Source: Clostridiales bacterium
GTDB lineage: Bacteria; Bacillota; Clostridia; Peptostreptococcales; Anaerovoracaceae
Length of the DNA stretch: 38,263 nucleotides
NCBI GenBank assembly: GCA_009782285.1
Contig: WRJK01000018.1
Coordinates: forward strand, 1-38,263
Direction: 5' to 3'
Shown here: piece by piece, positions 19,246-28,109 of the stretch
Numbering within the stretch: the stretch's first letter is position 1
How the letters are laid out: every line of letters begins with the position of its first letter
Program-made: the position numbers and the translations under genes
The notes under the pieces: generated by a model
The model's database searches: none
Told to the model about the DNA's origin: nothing
Seen by the model: only the letters and a program-made list of their open reading frames with translations

Positions 19246-19274
19246 ATTGTACATTTCTTGATAAATTTCGTCAA
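19246..19274 (-). promoter_or_regulatory. Sigma-A promoter of the beta-helix gene
   Basis: On the minus strand TTGACG (19274..19269) and TACAAT (19251..19246) are separated by 17 bp. The leader would be only about 40 nt long, and the shared leader element is absent. Confidence 0.75.
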
Positions 19275-19344
19275 ACCATTTCTCTGATTTCTCAAATAAA
19301 ACAAAAGAATTATACTCAAAATGATTATTTTGCGGAGGGCTGAA

Positions 19345-19376
19345 ATGAAGCAGGGCCCGTGCGGGCCCTGCTTCAT
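19345..19376 (-). terminator. Hairpin terminator downstream of the M28-type peptidase gene
   Basis: ATGAAGCAGGGCCC, 4 nt, and its exact complement: a perfect 14-bp GC-rich stem 37 bp after the stop codon. The following T run is short (TTTC). Confidence 0.65.
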
Positions 19377-19412
19377 GATGCTGCTTGGGCAATGAATAAC
19401 CCGCAGCTTGCA

Positions 19413-22400
19413 CTATTTCGTGTAATGGATGAAAAGGTCGAGTAAGTCAAGCATGTCTATTACGCCGTCTGAATTGACGTCGCACATGCTTGCGGTGACG
19501 CCTTTCCCTTTGGAATCGTTGACCTTCACCAGTGTGCCCCAATTCGGTGAATCATTGTCAAAACCGCAGTACAGGAGCATAATGCCAAGGTCAAGCGCAT
19601 CCACTTTGTTGTCCTTGTTCAGGTCGTACTTCGAGTAGACGAGCTGGTCAATGCATGTTGTTGCGACACAGCTTTCAGCTGCAGTGTCGAGGAAGGCCGT
19701 TGTCTCTTCCGCAAGCCCTACGGCTTTGACGCTTGTCAGCCGCACTGACGCGCAGCCTTTGGCTCTCGGAGCGAAGACGAGTTTTGCTATGTCGGTGGGC
19801 ACAAGCACCGAAAAACCAGTGTTTGCACCTGCCGGATAACCCAGTGTGACCGCACCGCTCCAAACGCTTCCACCGAGGCTCTTCCACACGATGCCGTCAA
19901 TTGCAGCAAACCCTGAAAGCGCTTCTGCACCTTTGCCTGCCAACATGCTTCCGTCCACTTCGAATTCGATCGCAACTGACAGCAGGTCTTTTGCATTGTC
20001 AATTGAAATCACATATTCGATGTCTCCTTCAATGCCGCTCACAGGGTCAACAGATATGCCAACTGAAACCGGCACTACGGTGAGCACTACTGCGTTGCTT
20101 TTCAATGCAGCGGTTTTGCTGCCCGCAGCATTAGGGTTGGTGTTCGTGACTTCGCAGTAGTAATAGAAAGTACCAGCCGCATTCGGTTTGAAAGCAAATC
20201 TGGCTTCGGTAGCGCCTGCCACCGGAGAGCCGCCCACAGTGCTCATATTGCTGTTCGCGTACCATTGATAAGCCAACACCCCGCCGTCATATGACGCAGC
20301 GTCAACACACAGTTCAACATTGTCCCACATTCTCGATTTAACAATCAAGTTTTCGATGAATACACCTGGCGTAACAGCATTTTCGAAGACGTTGACGTTC
20401 CCCACCGCAAGCACCATGGCCCAGTTTTCAACACCTGTATCAAAATTGTCCAACTTGCCCGCTACTCTGTACAAGCCGGCATTCGCCGCATTGCCGGCAT
20501 TCGCGTCAGTAATATTGGGCATAATGGACGTTGCGAGAGAAAGGTTCCAGACAACGTCTGCCGTCCCGGTTCCGCCACCGATGTATTCGACTGTGACAGA
20601 AGGGTAGTGGTCGTTCAGGTAGCTCTCTATTGAATTTCGCGTTGCCCCAAGAGGGAGAAACACTTGCTCTGGCAAGTATGCTGAGGCTATCTGTTTTGGA
20701 CGCGCTGAGGAAGCTTTCCCAAAGACTGCATCAACATAATCAAGAACTGCAACAGTTTCGTCTTGAATCTGCCTTACTGCCGCCATTTCTTTCTCCTGCA
20801 GTGCAGCGCTTATGCTGTATGGGGTGCCCACTGCCCCACCGATAAAGTATTTGCCTGCTGACCTCACCGCGTCCACGTACCACCTGCTCCAATCGGCTAT
20901 GCACTTTAGCTCCCTCTCATAGGATGCAGCAATATAGTCGGCGTTTACGACTGGCTGTGTGGAGCCGGCTTGGCCTTGCGCTGGGTTGGCCATCAACCAG
21001 CCATAGTGGCCGTTTGCGTTCGCTTTTTCCCACTCCATGCGAGATTTCCAAGCCGAAACGACGATGTCGATGGCATCGGCTGCCTCGTATTCGCCAGCAT
21101 TGGCCATCTGATACGCCATCGCAGCGCACCCCACTCCCACATCTTTAAATTCCTGTGCGCTCAACTTGTCAAGCGTGTCGTTTGACGAGTGGTACACATA
21201 GTCCGGGAAGTGGTCAACTATCGCCGCAGGCACAGGTGCGCCGTAATTGCCCGTTGCCGTAATTAGCGGCGCGTGGTCGGAACCTCCTTCATAGGGGTTT
21301 TTCACCCAATACTCAAATTTGGGGTTTTCCTTTTGTACAAGCGAAAACGCTCGCTCAAAGAGGTCGTTGAAGTAGAACCCCGGGAAGTTGTTGTACTGGA
21401 TGTTTGAAGGGCTGCCGCTGTTCCATACGGTATTCTCGTCGGGCGAACGGACATAGTCATACCGCCTTGCCAGTGGAGACATGCCCGGATACGTCTGGTT
21501 GCCGTAGCGGTAGACGAATTTTGGATCTACCCCAAAGGGCTGCGCTGCAGCTAACACGCGAGCGATGTTTGCAGGGTCAGGCGTCTTGTCTATAGCTACC
21601 GGCCCACCTGTCTTGGCCGGATCTTCGCCGACCATGTCGAGGTTGACCATGCCTTTGATGTTGCTGAACTCAGCTCTGTACTTGGCGAGGTACCTGTTGG
21701 TCATCTGGATTTCATCGCCCCAAATAAAAGTTATCGTTCTTTCAGGCCTTGCCAGCTCGCCGCTGTCTATCATCTGCTTCATCTTCCTGGCAAGCTCAAT
21801 GCCCATTGCCACGCCCGAAGCGTTGTCGCATGCACCAGGTTCGTTGATGTGGGCAGGGACGAGTATCCTTTCCTGCGGTTTTGTAGAGCCTTGTATCTCA
21901 GCAATGAGGCAGCGCACAGGTTGATTCCTGTCATATGTGCCAAGGGCTGCCAGCTCAAGGCGGACTTCACCCTTTGACAAGAGTTCCATAAATGCGCCAA
22001 ACTGGTCAAGGGAAACACGCATAGGCACTGCGACGCCAGGTGCGGGGTCGACATATGTGCCGGCAGAGCCTGCAAACGGCACGTGGTTGGTATACCACCG
22101 CACCCCGTCTATCACGGGCATATTACCGTTGGCTGACTCGACAGGGTTTACGCGAACCAAGGCTGCGATAGCTCCATTTGATTCGGCATATGTGCGGACG
22201 GTGCTCGGCGTAGCAGTAGTGCTGAGGATTATTTTGCCTGCCAAGCTCGCTGGGTCGACACCTTCCTCGTTGGTATTGTTGGACGTGTTTACTGTTCCAA
22301 CGTAAACAAGCTCGGCTGCCCTTGTTCCTGCTGCGATGTTTTCTTCAGGCGTCTTGCCAGGGTCGGTATATGCGAAGAAAGGTGCGTTCGTAGGCAAGTG

Positions 22401-23003
22401 GACCCTTTTGTTCACCTGTTGCATTTTCCAGTATTCCGGTGTGCCAGGGCCTTTGTTCACAGTAGCGTCGTATAGCCATTCTGCCGTTACATGTGCAGGA
22501 TAGTACATCGACGTTGGGTCAATACAGTCTGCTTCAAATTCTATTATGTCCTTAAGGCGCTGCAATTCTTCATCAGATATGCTTGCTGCTGCCCCTGCGG
22601 CTACAACCTTCATTGAAGCATATTGGGGGTTCCATGTGTTGGCAGTGTTGGCTTCATACTGAAACCACACGCTGTCGCCCTGGTTTCCGTCAGTCGTGCG
22701 CTCCTGACTGCCAAATCCGAGGCCGGCCAGCTGCTCGTGCAAGTCAACCATTACAGCATCAAGCCAGTGGCCGGATGATGTGCGCCAGCCGCGGTACACA
22801 AACGCATCATAGAGAAGCATGTCATCGCCGCTCAAGCTGTCGAAAAATTTGTCGGTGACTTCGTTAAGCGCGTAGTGCCCCGGCGGTTTTTCTTCCATTT
22901 GGGACGCTGCGTGCGTTGTTTCTTGGCAGAAGGCCGCTGACGTTGGAACTACAAGGGTCAGAGCCAGCAAAACCGCCAGAAACATTTTCATTGATTTTTT
23001 CAT
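19413..23003 (-). CDS. Secreted M28-type metallopeptidase with Ig-like, cohesin-like and dockerin domains
   Basis: The protein has 1196 aa. A signal peptide (MKKSMKMF, hydrophobic core, SAAFC) follows an AGGAGG site. A region with a PA-like look (about 230-330) precedes the peptidase core. Expected dizinc ligands of M28 aminopeptidases are visible: His385 in AHINEPG, bridging Asp393 in ACDNASG, Asp430-Glu431 in WGDEI where most members have Glu-Glu, Asp456 in LDMVGED and His605 in YHSSNDT. It should release amino acids or short peptides outside the cell. After the core come a Big-type Ig-like stretch, a second Ig-like domain with YQWY and FYYYCEVTN, a cohesin-like domain (about 985-1115) and a dockerin (1123-1196). 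It lies 109 bp downstream of the amidohydrolase gene and may be read through from it. Confidence 0.85.
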   Translation of the reverse strand: MKKSMKMFLAVLLALTLVVPTSAAFCQETTHAASQMEEKPPGHYALNEVTDKFFDSLSGDDMLLYDAFVYRGWRTSSGHWLDAVMVDLHEQLAGLGFGSQERTTDGNQGDSVWFQYEANTANTWNPQYASMKVVAAGAAASISDEELQRLKDIIEFEADCIDPTSMYYPAHVTAEWLYDATVNKGPGTPEYWKMQQVNKRVHLPTNAPFFAYTDPGKTPEENIAAGTRAAELVYVGTVNTSNNTNEEGVDPASLAGKIILSTTATPSTVRTYAESNGAIAALVRVNPVESANGNMPVIDGVRWYTNHVPFAGSAGTYVDPAPGVAVPMRVSLDQFGAFMELLSKGEVRLELAALGTYDRNQPVRCLIAEIQGSTKPQERILVPAHINEPGACDNASGVAMGIELARKMKQMIDSGELARPERTITFIWGDEIQMTNRYLAKYRAEFSNIKGMVNLDMVGEDPAKTGGPVAIDKTPDPANIARVLAAAQPFGVDPKFVYRYGNQTYPGMSPLARRYDYVRSPDENTVWNSGSPSNIQYNNFPGFYFNDLFERAFSLVQKENPKFEYWVKNPYEGGSDHAPLITATGNYGAPVPAAIVDHFPDYVYHSSNDTLDKLSAQEFKDVGVGCAAMAYQMANAGEYEAADAIDIVVSAWKSRMEWEKANANGHYGWLMANPAQGQAGSTQPVVNADYIAASYERELKCIADWSRWYVDAVRSAGKYFIGGAVGTPYSISAALQEKEMAAVRQIQDETVAVLDYVDAVFGKASSARPKQIASAYLPEQVFLPLGATRNSIESYLNDHYPSVTVEYIGGGTGTADVVWNLSLATSIMPNITDANAGNAANAGLYRVAGKLDNFDTGVENWAMVLAVGNVNVFENAVTPGVFIENLIVKSRMWDNVELCVDAASYDGGVLAYQWYANSNMSTVGGSPVAGATEARFAFKPNAAGTFYYYCEVTNTNPNAAGSKTAALKSNAVVLTVVPVSVGISVDPVSGIEGDIEYVISIDNAKDLLSVAIEFEVDGSMLAGKGAEALSGFAAIDGIVWKSLGGSVWSGAVTLGYPAGANTGFSVLVPTDIAKLVFAPRAKGCASVRLTSVKAVGLAEETTAFLDTAAESCVATTCIDQLVYSKYDLNKDNKVDALDLGIMLLYCGFDNDSPNWGTLVKVNDSKGKGVTASMCDVNSDGVIDMLDLLDLFIHYTK

Positions 23004-23038
23004 TTTTTGTTCCTCCTAACTAAACTGGAAAACCGCAG

Positions 23039-23066
23039 GGAGCAGGATCCTTCCGAACCCTGCTCC
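23039..23066 (-). terminator. Hairpin between amidohydrolase and peptidase genes (possible attenuator)
   Basis: GGAGCAGG and CCTGCTCC pair around a 12-nt loop. On the minus strand there is no strong T run, so partial read-through from the amidohydrolase gene into the peptidase gene is plausible. No separate promoter was recognised in the 109-bp gap. Confidence 0.45.
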
Positions 23067-23112
23067 ACATCTCGCCAGTGAAAATTCGCGGTGCAAATTC
23101 TCACTGTTCGCG

Positions 23113-26100
23113 CTATTTAGTGTAATGGATGAAAAGGTCGAGCAAGTCAAGCATGTCTATCACACCGTCCGAGTTGACGTCGCACATGCTTGCGGTGACG
23201 CCTTTCCCTTTGGAGTCGTTGACCTTAATCAAGGTGCCCCAATTCGGCGAATCCTCGTCAAAACCGCAGTACAGCAGCATGATGCCAAGGTCAAGCGCAT
23301 CCACTTTGTTGTCCTTGTTCAGGTCGTACTTGGAGTAGACGAGCTGGTCAATGGTCGTCGCCGCTTCGCCGTTTTCAATCACAGCGTCGACATAGCGTGT
23401 GATGCTCTTGTCGAACCCGGTAACTTCAACGCTTGTCAATTTCATGGCGGTGTCGCCTTTGGCTCTCGGAGCGAAAATGAATTTCGCGATGTCCGTTGGT
23501 ACAAACGCCGAAAAGCCGGTGTTTGCCCCTGCCGGGTAACCGAGGGTGACCGTGCCTCTCCAAACGTTGCCTCCCAAGCTCTTCCAAACGATGCCGTCAA
23601 TTATAGAGAACCCTGAAAGCGGTTCTACGCCCTTGCCTGCCAGCATGCTTCCGTCAACTTCAAACTCCAGCTCAACGGTCAGTACGTCAAATGCATTTCT
23701 GATCGACAGGGTGAATTCTACATCGTCTTCAATTCCGCTCACCGGCAAAACCTCGAGGCTGAAAGCAACTGGAGGAGGAGGCACTATGTCCTTTGCAAAC
23801 ACTGCTTCCCCGTCCACCATGGTCAATAATACCCTGTTGTCCATGTCAAAGCACAGTTCTGGGTCTTTGTCAAAATCAAAGATGCTGTTAAGGTTAAGGA
23901 CTACTAGGTCAGCCGCTTTGCCGACCTCGATGCTTCCGCGCCAGTCTTCGTCGAACACCGAATAGGCACCGAGAATCGTCATCGTCGCCAGAGCGTCAGC
24001 TATGCCGACAGTCTCGTCCGGCCCGTAGACGTTTCCTGTAACCTGGCATTTGCGTGAAAGCATCGCATATATGCCGACCCACGGGTTGGGCAGAGCCGAA
24101 GTGTAGTCGGTCCCTGCTGCGAATATGCACCCGCCTTCAAGGTAGGAACGCACGGGCGTCGACCTCTCAACCCTCTCAAGCCCCACGTTGTTCAGCCAGC
24201 CCTGTATCTCCTGATAGTTGAATATCGGCTGGCCGGCTATAACAAACCCGTAGTCTGCCGCTTCGGACAGGAAGTTCGTTTTGGGCTCCAGCGGGCTGTA
24301 CGCGTGGATCAGGCTCCATCGGAGATCGGGCTTTCCGTTCTGGTCGAGCTTGAGGTTTTTCCGGCCGTTGTACGGGACTATCTCCCCGGCAAGTATTTCG
24401 TCGTACAGCTTCTTGTACACGTCGACCGTGAGGCGGCTGCCGGCGTCGCCGCAGTAGTGGATATGGTTGCTCATCCCGGCTTCCGCGACCATCCTGCACA
24501 TGTCATATAGATCGTCGAATTCTGTCAAGCCCGGGCTGCCGTAGTTCGGCGTGCCTTCTATGTTTTCCCAGTTTTCAAAGGGCTCGGACATATACGCGCC
24601 CCTAGTGGTGTAGCCGCCGTCCAGCGAATACTTAACGCCCATAGCCTTCACATGCTTGTTGCCAAACAAGTCCATGTGCCTGTCGTTGTCCCACAGGCTG
24701 TTCGTGCTGCCGAGGAGCTGGTTCCTCAGAGCGTTTTTCTGGCTGGCATTTGAGATGTAGTTTTCAATCACGGTTACGCGGCCTTTGATCCATCCCCTGT
24801 CGTAGGCTTCGTTGTACGACCTGAGGTAGCTCCCGCTCGGCTCCAGAAGGGCGACAGTCCCCCATTCCAAGAGCCTGTCCTGGGACAGGGCAATGCTCTT
24901 TAGCCTGTCCTCGTAAGTCAACCCCGGCGGCCTTACCGAGCGCAACTGCCTTCCGGCTGCGTCAAGCCCTGGGCTGCTCAGTACGCCGGGCGAAAGCCTG
25001 CCAACGAAAGCGCCGGTGGGGACGTCGACTTCTTTTCCGAGTGCTTCAATGTACATTGGCTCTCTGTAGATTACGTCTTCCGATGCAAAGTTCGCTGGGT
25101 TCGCAAGCCACCAAGCCGGCCATGTAGTCGGATCCTGGTCGTATATTCCCATGGCGTTGAAAACGTTTGTGTTTACAATTGTCCCCATGAATATCCTGCC
25201 GAGGTTGACCAGCTGCCCGTTGGGAGTTAGCGGGTCGAGGTGCTTCCAGCGGTTGACCATCGGGCTGCCGTTGGCTACGTACCTGTACTCGTCCCATCTG
25301 TACCCACGCACCCAGTCGCCGGGCCCCCAGTTGTGCTTTTCGATGTTTTCCGCAACCGCCGCAGCGACTTCGTCTGCCGTCAGGGCATACGTCAGTTCAG
25401 CCCCGTAGGTGAGGTCCCATCCCAAACCGGTCGCATGGATATGGCTGTCCATTAGGCCTGGGATCAAGACATTGCCTTTGAGGTCGATCACCTCGGTGTC
25501 CGGCCCTCTGTACGGATCAATGTCGGAACTCTTCGCAACGGCGATGATATTGCCATCTTTGATTGCAACCGCGCCGTTTTCGATGATCGGGAAGTTTGCT
25601 CCGTTTTTCTTGACTTTGTATTCTTTCGCTTTAATCATGCTGATAATGCTGTCGTCTACAGTTACCACCTGCGCGTTTGTCAAGATGGTGTCCGCAAAGG
25701 ACCAGCTGTTTGCCGCGTTCGCAAGGGAAAGCGACGGGAATGTTACGCCGGCTTTCTGGTACAGCGTTTCGCCGCCGACCATCGTCATGAGCACCTTGTC
25801 GTCCATTTCAAAGCACAGCTCGGGGTTGTCGTCAAACATAAAGATGTCCGGAATGTCAAGGACGACCAAGTCCGCCGCTTTGCCGACTTCAAGGCTGCCT
25901 CGCCAGTCTTCGTCAAACACTGTGTACGCCGGGAGGATCGTCATCGTCGCTATAGCGTCCGCTATGCCAACCGTCTCGTTTGGCCCGTAGACGTTCCCCG
26001 TGACCTGGCACTTGCGGGTGAGCATTGCATATATGCCGATCCAAGGGTTGGGCAGCGCCGAAGTGAAGTCGGTTCCGGCTGCGAATATGACCCCTCCTTC

Positions 26101-27765
26101 AAGGTATGAACGCACTGGCGTCGACCTTTCAACCCTCGCAAGTCCCACGTTGTTGAGCCAGCCTTGGATTTCCTGATAATTGAATATCGGTTGCCCTGCT
26201 ACTGTAAACCCATACTCCGCCACCTCGTCAAGGATGTACGTTTTTGGCTCCAGCGGGCTGTATGCGTGGATCAGGCTCCAGCGGAGGTCGGGTTTGCCGT
26301 TTTGGTCAAGCTTGAGCTCGCGGTTGTTGTACGGGGCGATTTCCCCGTTTGCTATTTCGTCATACAGTTTCTTGTAAACGTCGACGGTAAGGCGGCTGCC
26401 GGCGTCGCCGCAGTAATGGATGTGGTTGCTCCTGCCGGCTTCCGCGACAATCCTGCACAATGTGTAGAGTTCGTCGAAGTCGGTTATGCCAGGGCTGCCG
26501 TAATTAGGTGTGCCTTCTATGGTTTCCCAGTTTTCGAAAGGTTCTGACATATACGCGCCACGGGTGGTGTACCCGCCGTCCAAGGAATACTTAACCCCCA
26601 TGATCTTCAAATGTTCATCGCCAAGCAGGTCGTTCCCCTTGTAACCAGGCGACAAGCGGGTGCGTAGAGTCTGCGGGTCTTTGCTGGTTGCGTTCAAGTA
26701 ATTCTCCATCACCGTGACGCGGCCCTTCAGCCCGCCCCTGGCATTTGCTTCACTGTACACTTTGAGGTTGTTCCCGCCGGGCTCCCAAAGAGCTACGGTG
26801 CCCCACTCGATGAGCCTGTCCTGAGAGAGGATGACGCTGTTGATCCTGTCTTCATATGTGAGCGACGGAGGCCTTACCGACCGCAGCGGCCTTCCAAGCG
26901 CGTCATTCCCCGGGTTGTTTAAAACTGACGGCGACAGCCTGCCCACGAAAGCGCCTGTGGGCACATTGACTTCTTTGTCTAAAGCCTCAATGTATAGAGG
27001 TTCTCTGTAGATCACGTCTTCTGATGCGAAGTTCGCCGGGTTCTCGAGCCACCAGGCTGGCCATGTGTTGGGATCTTGGTCGTAAATTCCCATGGCGTTG
27101 AAGACATTGGTGTTAACTATGGTCCCCATGAATATCCTAGCTAGGTTGACCAGCTGCCCGTCTTTAGTGAGCGGGTCTAAATGATCCCAGCGGTTGACCA
27201 TCGGGCTGCCGTTGGCGACGTACCTGTATTCGTCCCACCTGTATCCGCGAACCCAGTCGCCTGCGCCCCAACCGTGCTTTGCGATGTTTGCCGCGACTGC
27301 TTCCGAAACTTCGTCAGCTGTCAGGGCATAGGTCAGTTCAGCACCGTAGGTTAGGTCAAACCCAAGGCTGGTCGCATGGATATGGTTGTCCATAAGGCCG
27401 GGGATGACGACTTTGCCCGCCAAGTCGAGGACTTCTGTGTTCTCCCCTTTGTACTTGGCAATGCCCGAAACGTCATCCGTAATCGCTAAAATTTTCCCGT
27501 CCTTTATTGCCATGGCGCCTTCTTCGATAATACGATAGTTTGCGTCATGTTTTTTTACCTTGTACTCCTTGGCTTTGATCATTGGTATGATGTCGTCGTC
27601 AGCAGTAACAATTTGCGCGTTCACCAGAATGGTGTCGGCAAAAGGCGTCCACGAATACTGCGTATCGTACATGTTGCCGGCAAACGCAGCCGGGCTTGCC
27701 AATGACACAATCACTGCAATAGCCACAAATAGCCTTGTGTTTTTCCCAAAAATACTCTTGTTCAT
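23113..27765 (-). CDS. Secreted tandem-duplicated YtcJ-like amidohydrolase with cohesin-like domain and dockerin
   Basis: The protein has 1550 aa. A signal peptide (MNKSIFGKNTR, hydrophobic core, AAFA) is followed by two full amidohydrolase-3 (YtcJ/AepA-like) modules (about 40-684 and 685-1330), roughly 647 residues apart and highly similar. Each has the metal-binding HxH (His128/His130 in DNHIHAT; His775/His777 in DSHIHAT), a KYSLDGG strand, NHIHYCGDAG, LIHAYSPLEP and AGTDF/YTSALPNPW carrying the late Asp, so both look catalytically complete. The family hydrolyses amide, urethane or related C-N bonds, and most members are cytoplasmic; the substrate here is unknown. A cohesin-like domain (about 1340-1470) and dockerin (1477-1550) follow. 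It is transcribed from 27959 through the shared leader element. Confidence 0.85.
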   Translation of the reverse strand: MNKSIFGKNTRLFVAIAVIVSLASPAAFAGNMYDTQYSWTPFADTILVNAQIVTADDDIIPMIKAKEYKVKKHDANYRIIEEGAMAIKDGKILAITDDVSGIAKYKGENTEVLDLAGKVVIPGLMDNHIHATSLGFDLTYGAELTYALTADEVSEAVAANIAKHGWGAGDWVRGYRWDEYRYVANGSPMVNRWDHLDPLTKDGQLVNLARIFMGTIVNTNVFNAMGIYDQDPNTWPAWWLENPANFASEDVIYREPLYIEALDKEVNVPTGAFVGRLSPSVLNNPGNDALGRPLRSVRPPSLTYEDRINSVILSQDRLIEWGTVALWEPGGNNLKVYSEANARGGLKGRVTVMENYLNATSKDPQTLRTRLSPGYKGNDLLGDEHLKIMGVKYSLDGGYTTRGAYMSEPFENWETIEGTPNYGSPGITDFDELYTLCRIVAEAGRSNHIHYCGDAGSRLTVDVYKKLYDEIANGEIAPYNNRELKLDQNGKPDLRWSLIHAYSPLEPKTYILDEVAEYGFTVAGQPIFNYQEIQGWLNNVGLARVERSTPVRSYLEGGVIFAAGTDFTSALPNPWIGIYAMLTRKCQVTGNVYGPNETVGIADAIATMTILPAYTVFDEDWRGSLEVGKAADLVVLDIPDIFMFDDNPELCFEMDDKVLMTMVGGETLYQKAGVTFPSLSLANAANSWSFADTILTNAQVVTVDDSIISMIKAKEYKVKKNGANFPIIENGAVAIKDGNIIAVAKSSDIDPYRGPDTEVIDLKGNVLIPGLMDSHIHATGLGWDLTYGAELTYALTADEVAAAVAENIEKHNWGPGDWVRGYRWDEYRYVANGSPMVNRWKHLDPLTPNGQLVNLGRIFMGTIVNTNVFNAMGIYDQDPTTWPAWWLANPANFASEDVIYREPMYIEALGKEVDVPTGAFVGRLSPGVLSSPGLDAAGRQLRSVRPPGLTYEDRLKSIALSQDRLLEWGTVALLEPSGSYLRSYNEAYDRGWIKGRVTVIENYISNASQKNALRNQLLGSTNSLWDNDRHMDLFGNKHVKAMGVKYSLDGGYTTRGAYMSEPFENWENIEGTPNYGSPGLTEFDDLYDMCRMVAEAGMSNHIHYCGDAGSRLTVDVYKKLYDEILAGEIVPYNGRKNLKLDQNGKPDLRWSLIHAYSPLEPKTNFLSEAADYGFVIAGQPIFNYQEIQGWLNNVGLERVERSTPVRSYLEGGCIFAAGTDYTSALPNPWVGIYAMLSRKCQVTGNVYGPDETVGIADALATMTILGAYSVFDEDWRGSIEVGKAADLVVLNLNSIFDFDKDPELCFDMDNRVLLTMVDGEAVFAKDIVPPPPVAFSLEVLPVSGIEDDVEFTLSIRNAFDVLTVELEFEVDGSMLAGKGVEPLSGFSIIDGIVWKSLGGNVWRGTVTLGYPAGANTGFSAFVPTDIAKFIFAPRAKGDTAMKLTSVEVTGFDKSITRYVDAVIENGEAATTIDQLVYSKYDLNKDNKVDALDLGIMLLYCGFDEDSPNWGTLIKVNDSKGKGVTASMCDVNSDGVIDMLDLLDLFIHYTK
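23790..27680 (-). repeat. Internal tandem duplication of the amidohydrolase module
   Basis: DNA of about 25720-27660 (first module) and about 23790-25715 (second module) is similar over nearly 1.9 kb, with stretches such as the catalytic HxH region almost identical. The main difference is a short insertion in the second copy (near 24660-24740). Confidence 0.8.
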
Positions 27766-27792
27766 TATTCAATCTCCTTTTCTAGATAATTC

Positions 27793-27863
27793 TGCCTCTT
27801 TTGTTCTGCTGTTGGGGTTCGGCCTTTTCAGCCTCGCTTTTGGGGAGCGTGGCTAACCCTTTC
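27793..27863 (-). promoter_or_regulatory. Shared leader element, copy 3 (5' of the amidohydrolase gene)
   Basis: The transcript strand folds well: GGGTT and AACCC enclose a hairpin in which AGCC-A-CGCT pairs with AGCG-A-GGCT around a C/A-rich loop, followed by CAGAACAAAAGAGGCA. The element ends about 28 nt before the ATG. It is the best-formed of the three copies. Confidence 0.6.
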
Positions 27864-27930
27864 ACCGTTTTTTACCACCTCGCTTTCCGTCTGCGTTAGT
27901 ATTCATCAGAAATAATTGTCTTCTGAGGTC

Positions 27931-27959
27931 ATTATATAAATGTTGATAATATTCGTCAA
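27931..27959 (-). promoter_or_regulatory. Sigma-A promoter of the amidohydrolase gene
   Basis: On the minus strand TTGACG (27959..27954), 17 bp, TATAAT (27936..27931). The leader is about 160 nt long and contains the shared element. Confidence 0.8.
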
Positions 27960-28009
27960 TTTCTTTTGGCAAGTTCCGTCAAATAATTTCGAAAGGTTGC
28001 TCTGCGGTA

Positions 28010-28038
28010 TTGCAAATTCTTGGATCATTAAATATAAT
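28010..28038 (+). promoter_or_regulatory. Sigma-A promoter of the nucleosidase-radical SAM-HD operon
   Basis: TTGCAA (28010-28015), 17 bp, TATAAT (28033-28038). The start site would be near 28045, giving a leader of about 65 nt before the ATG at 28110. Confidence 0.75.
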
Positions 28039-28109
28039 AATCTTGTAAATTGCTTTCCACAGGAATTTCAAGCTTCTGAGAGGTCAAATTATCAGGGGAG
28101 GATAACATT

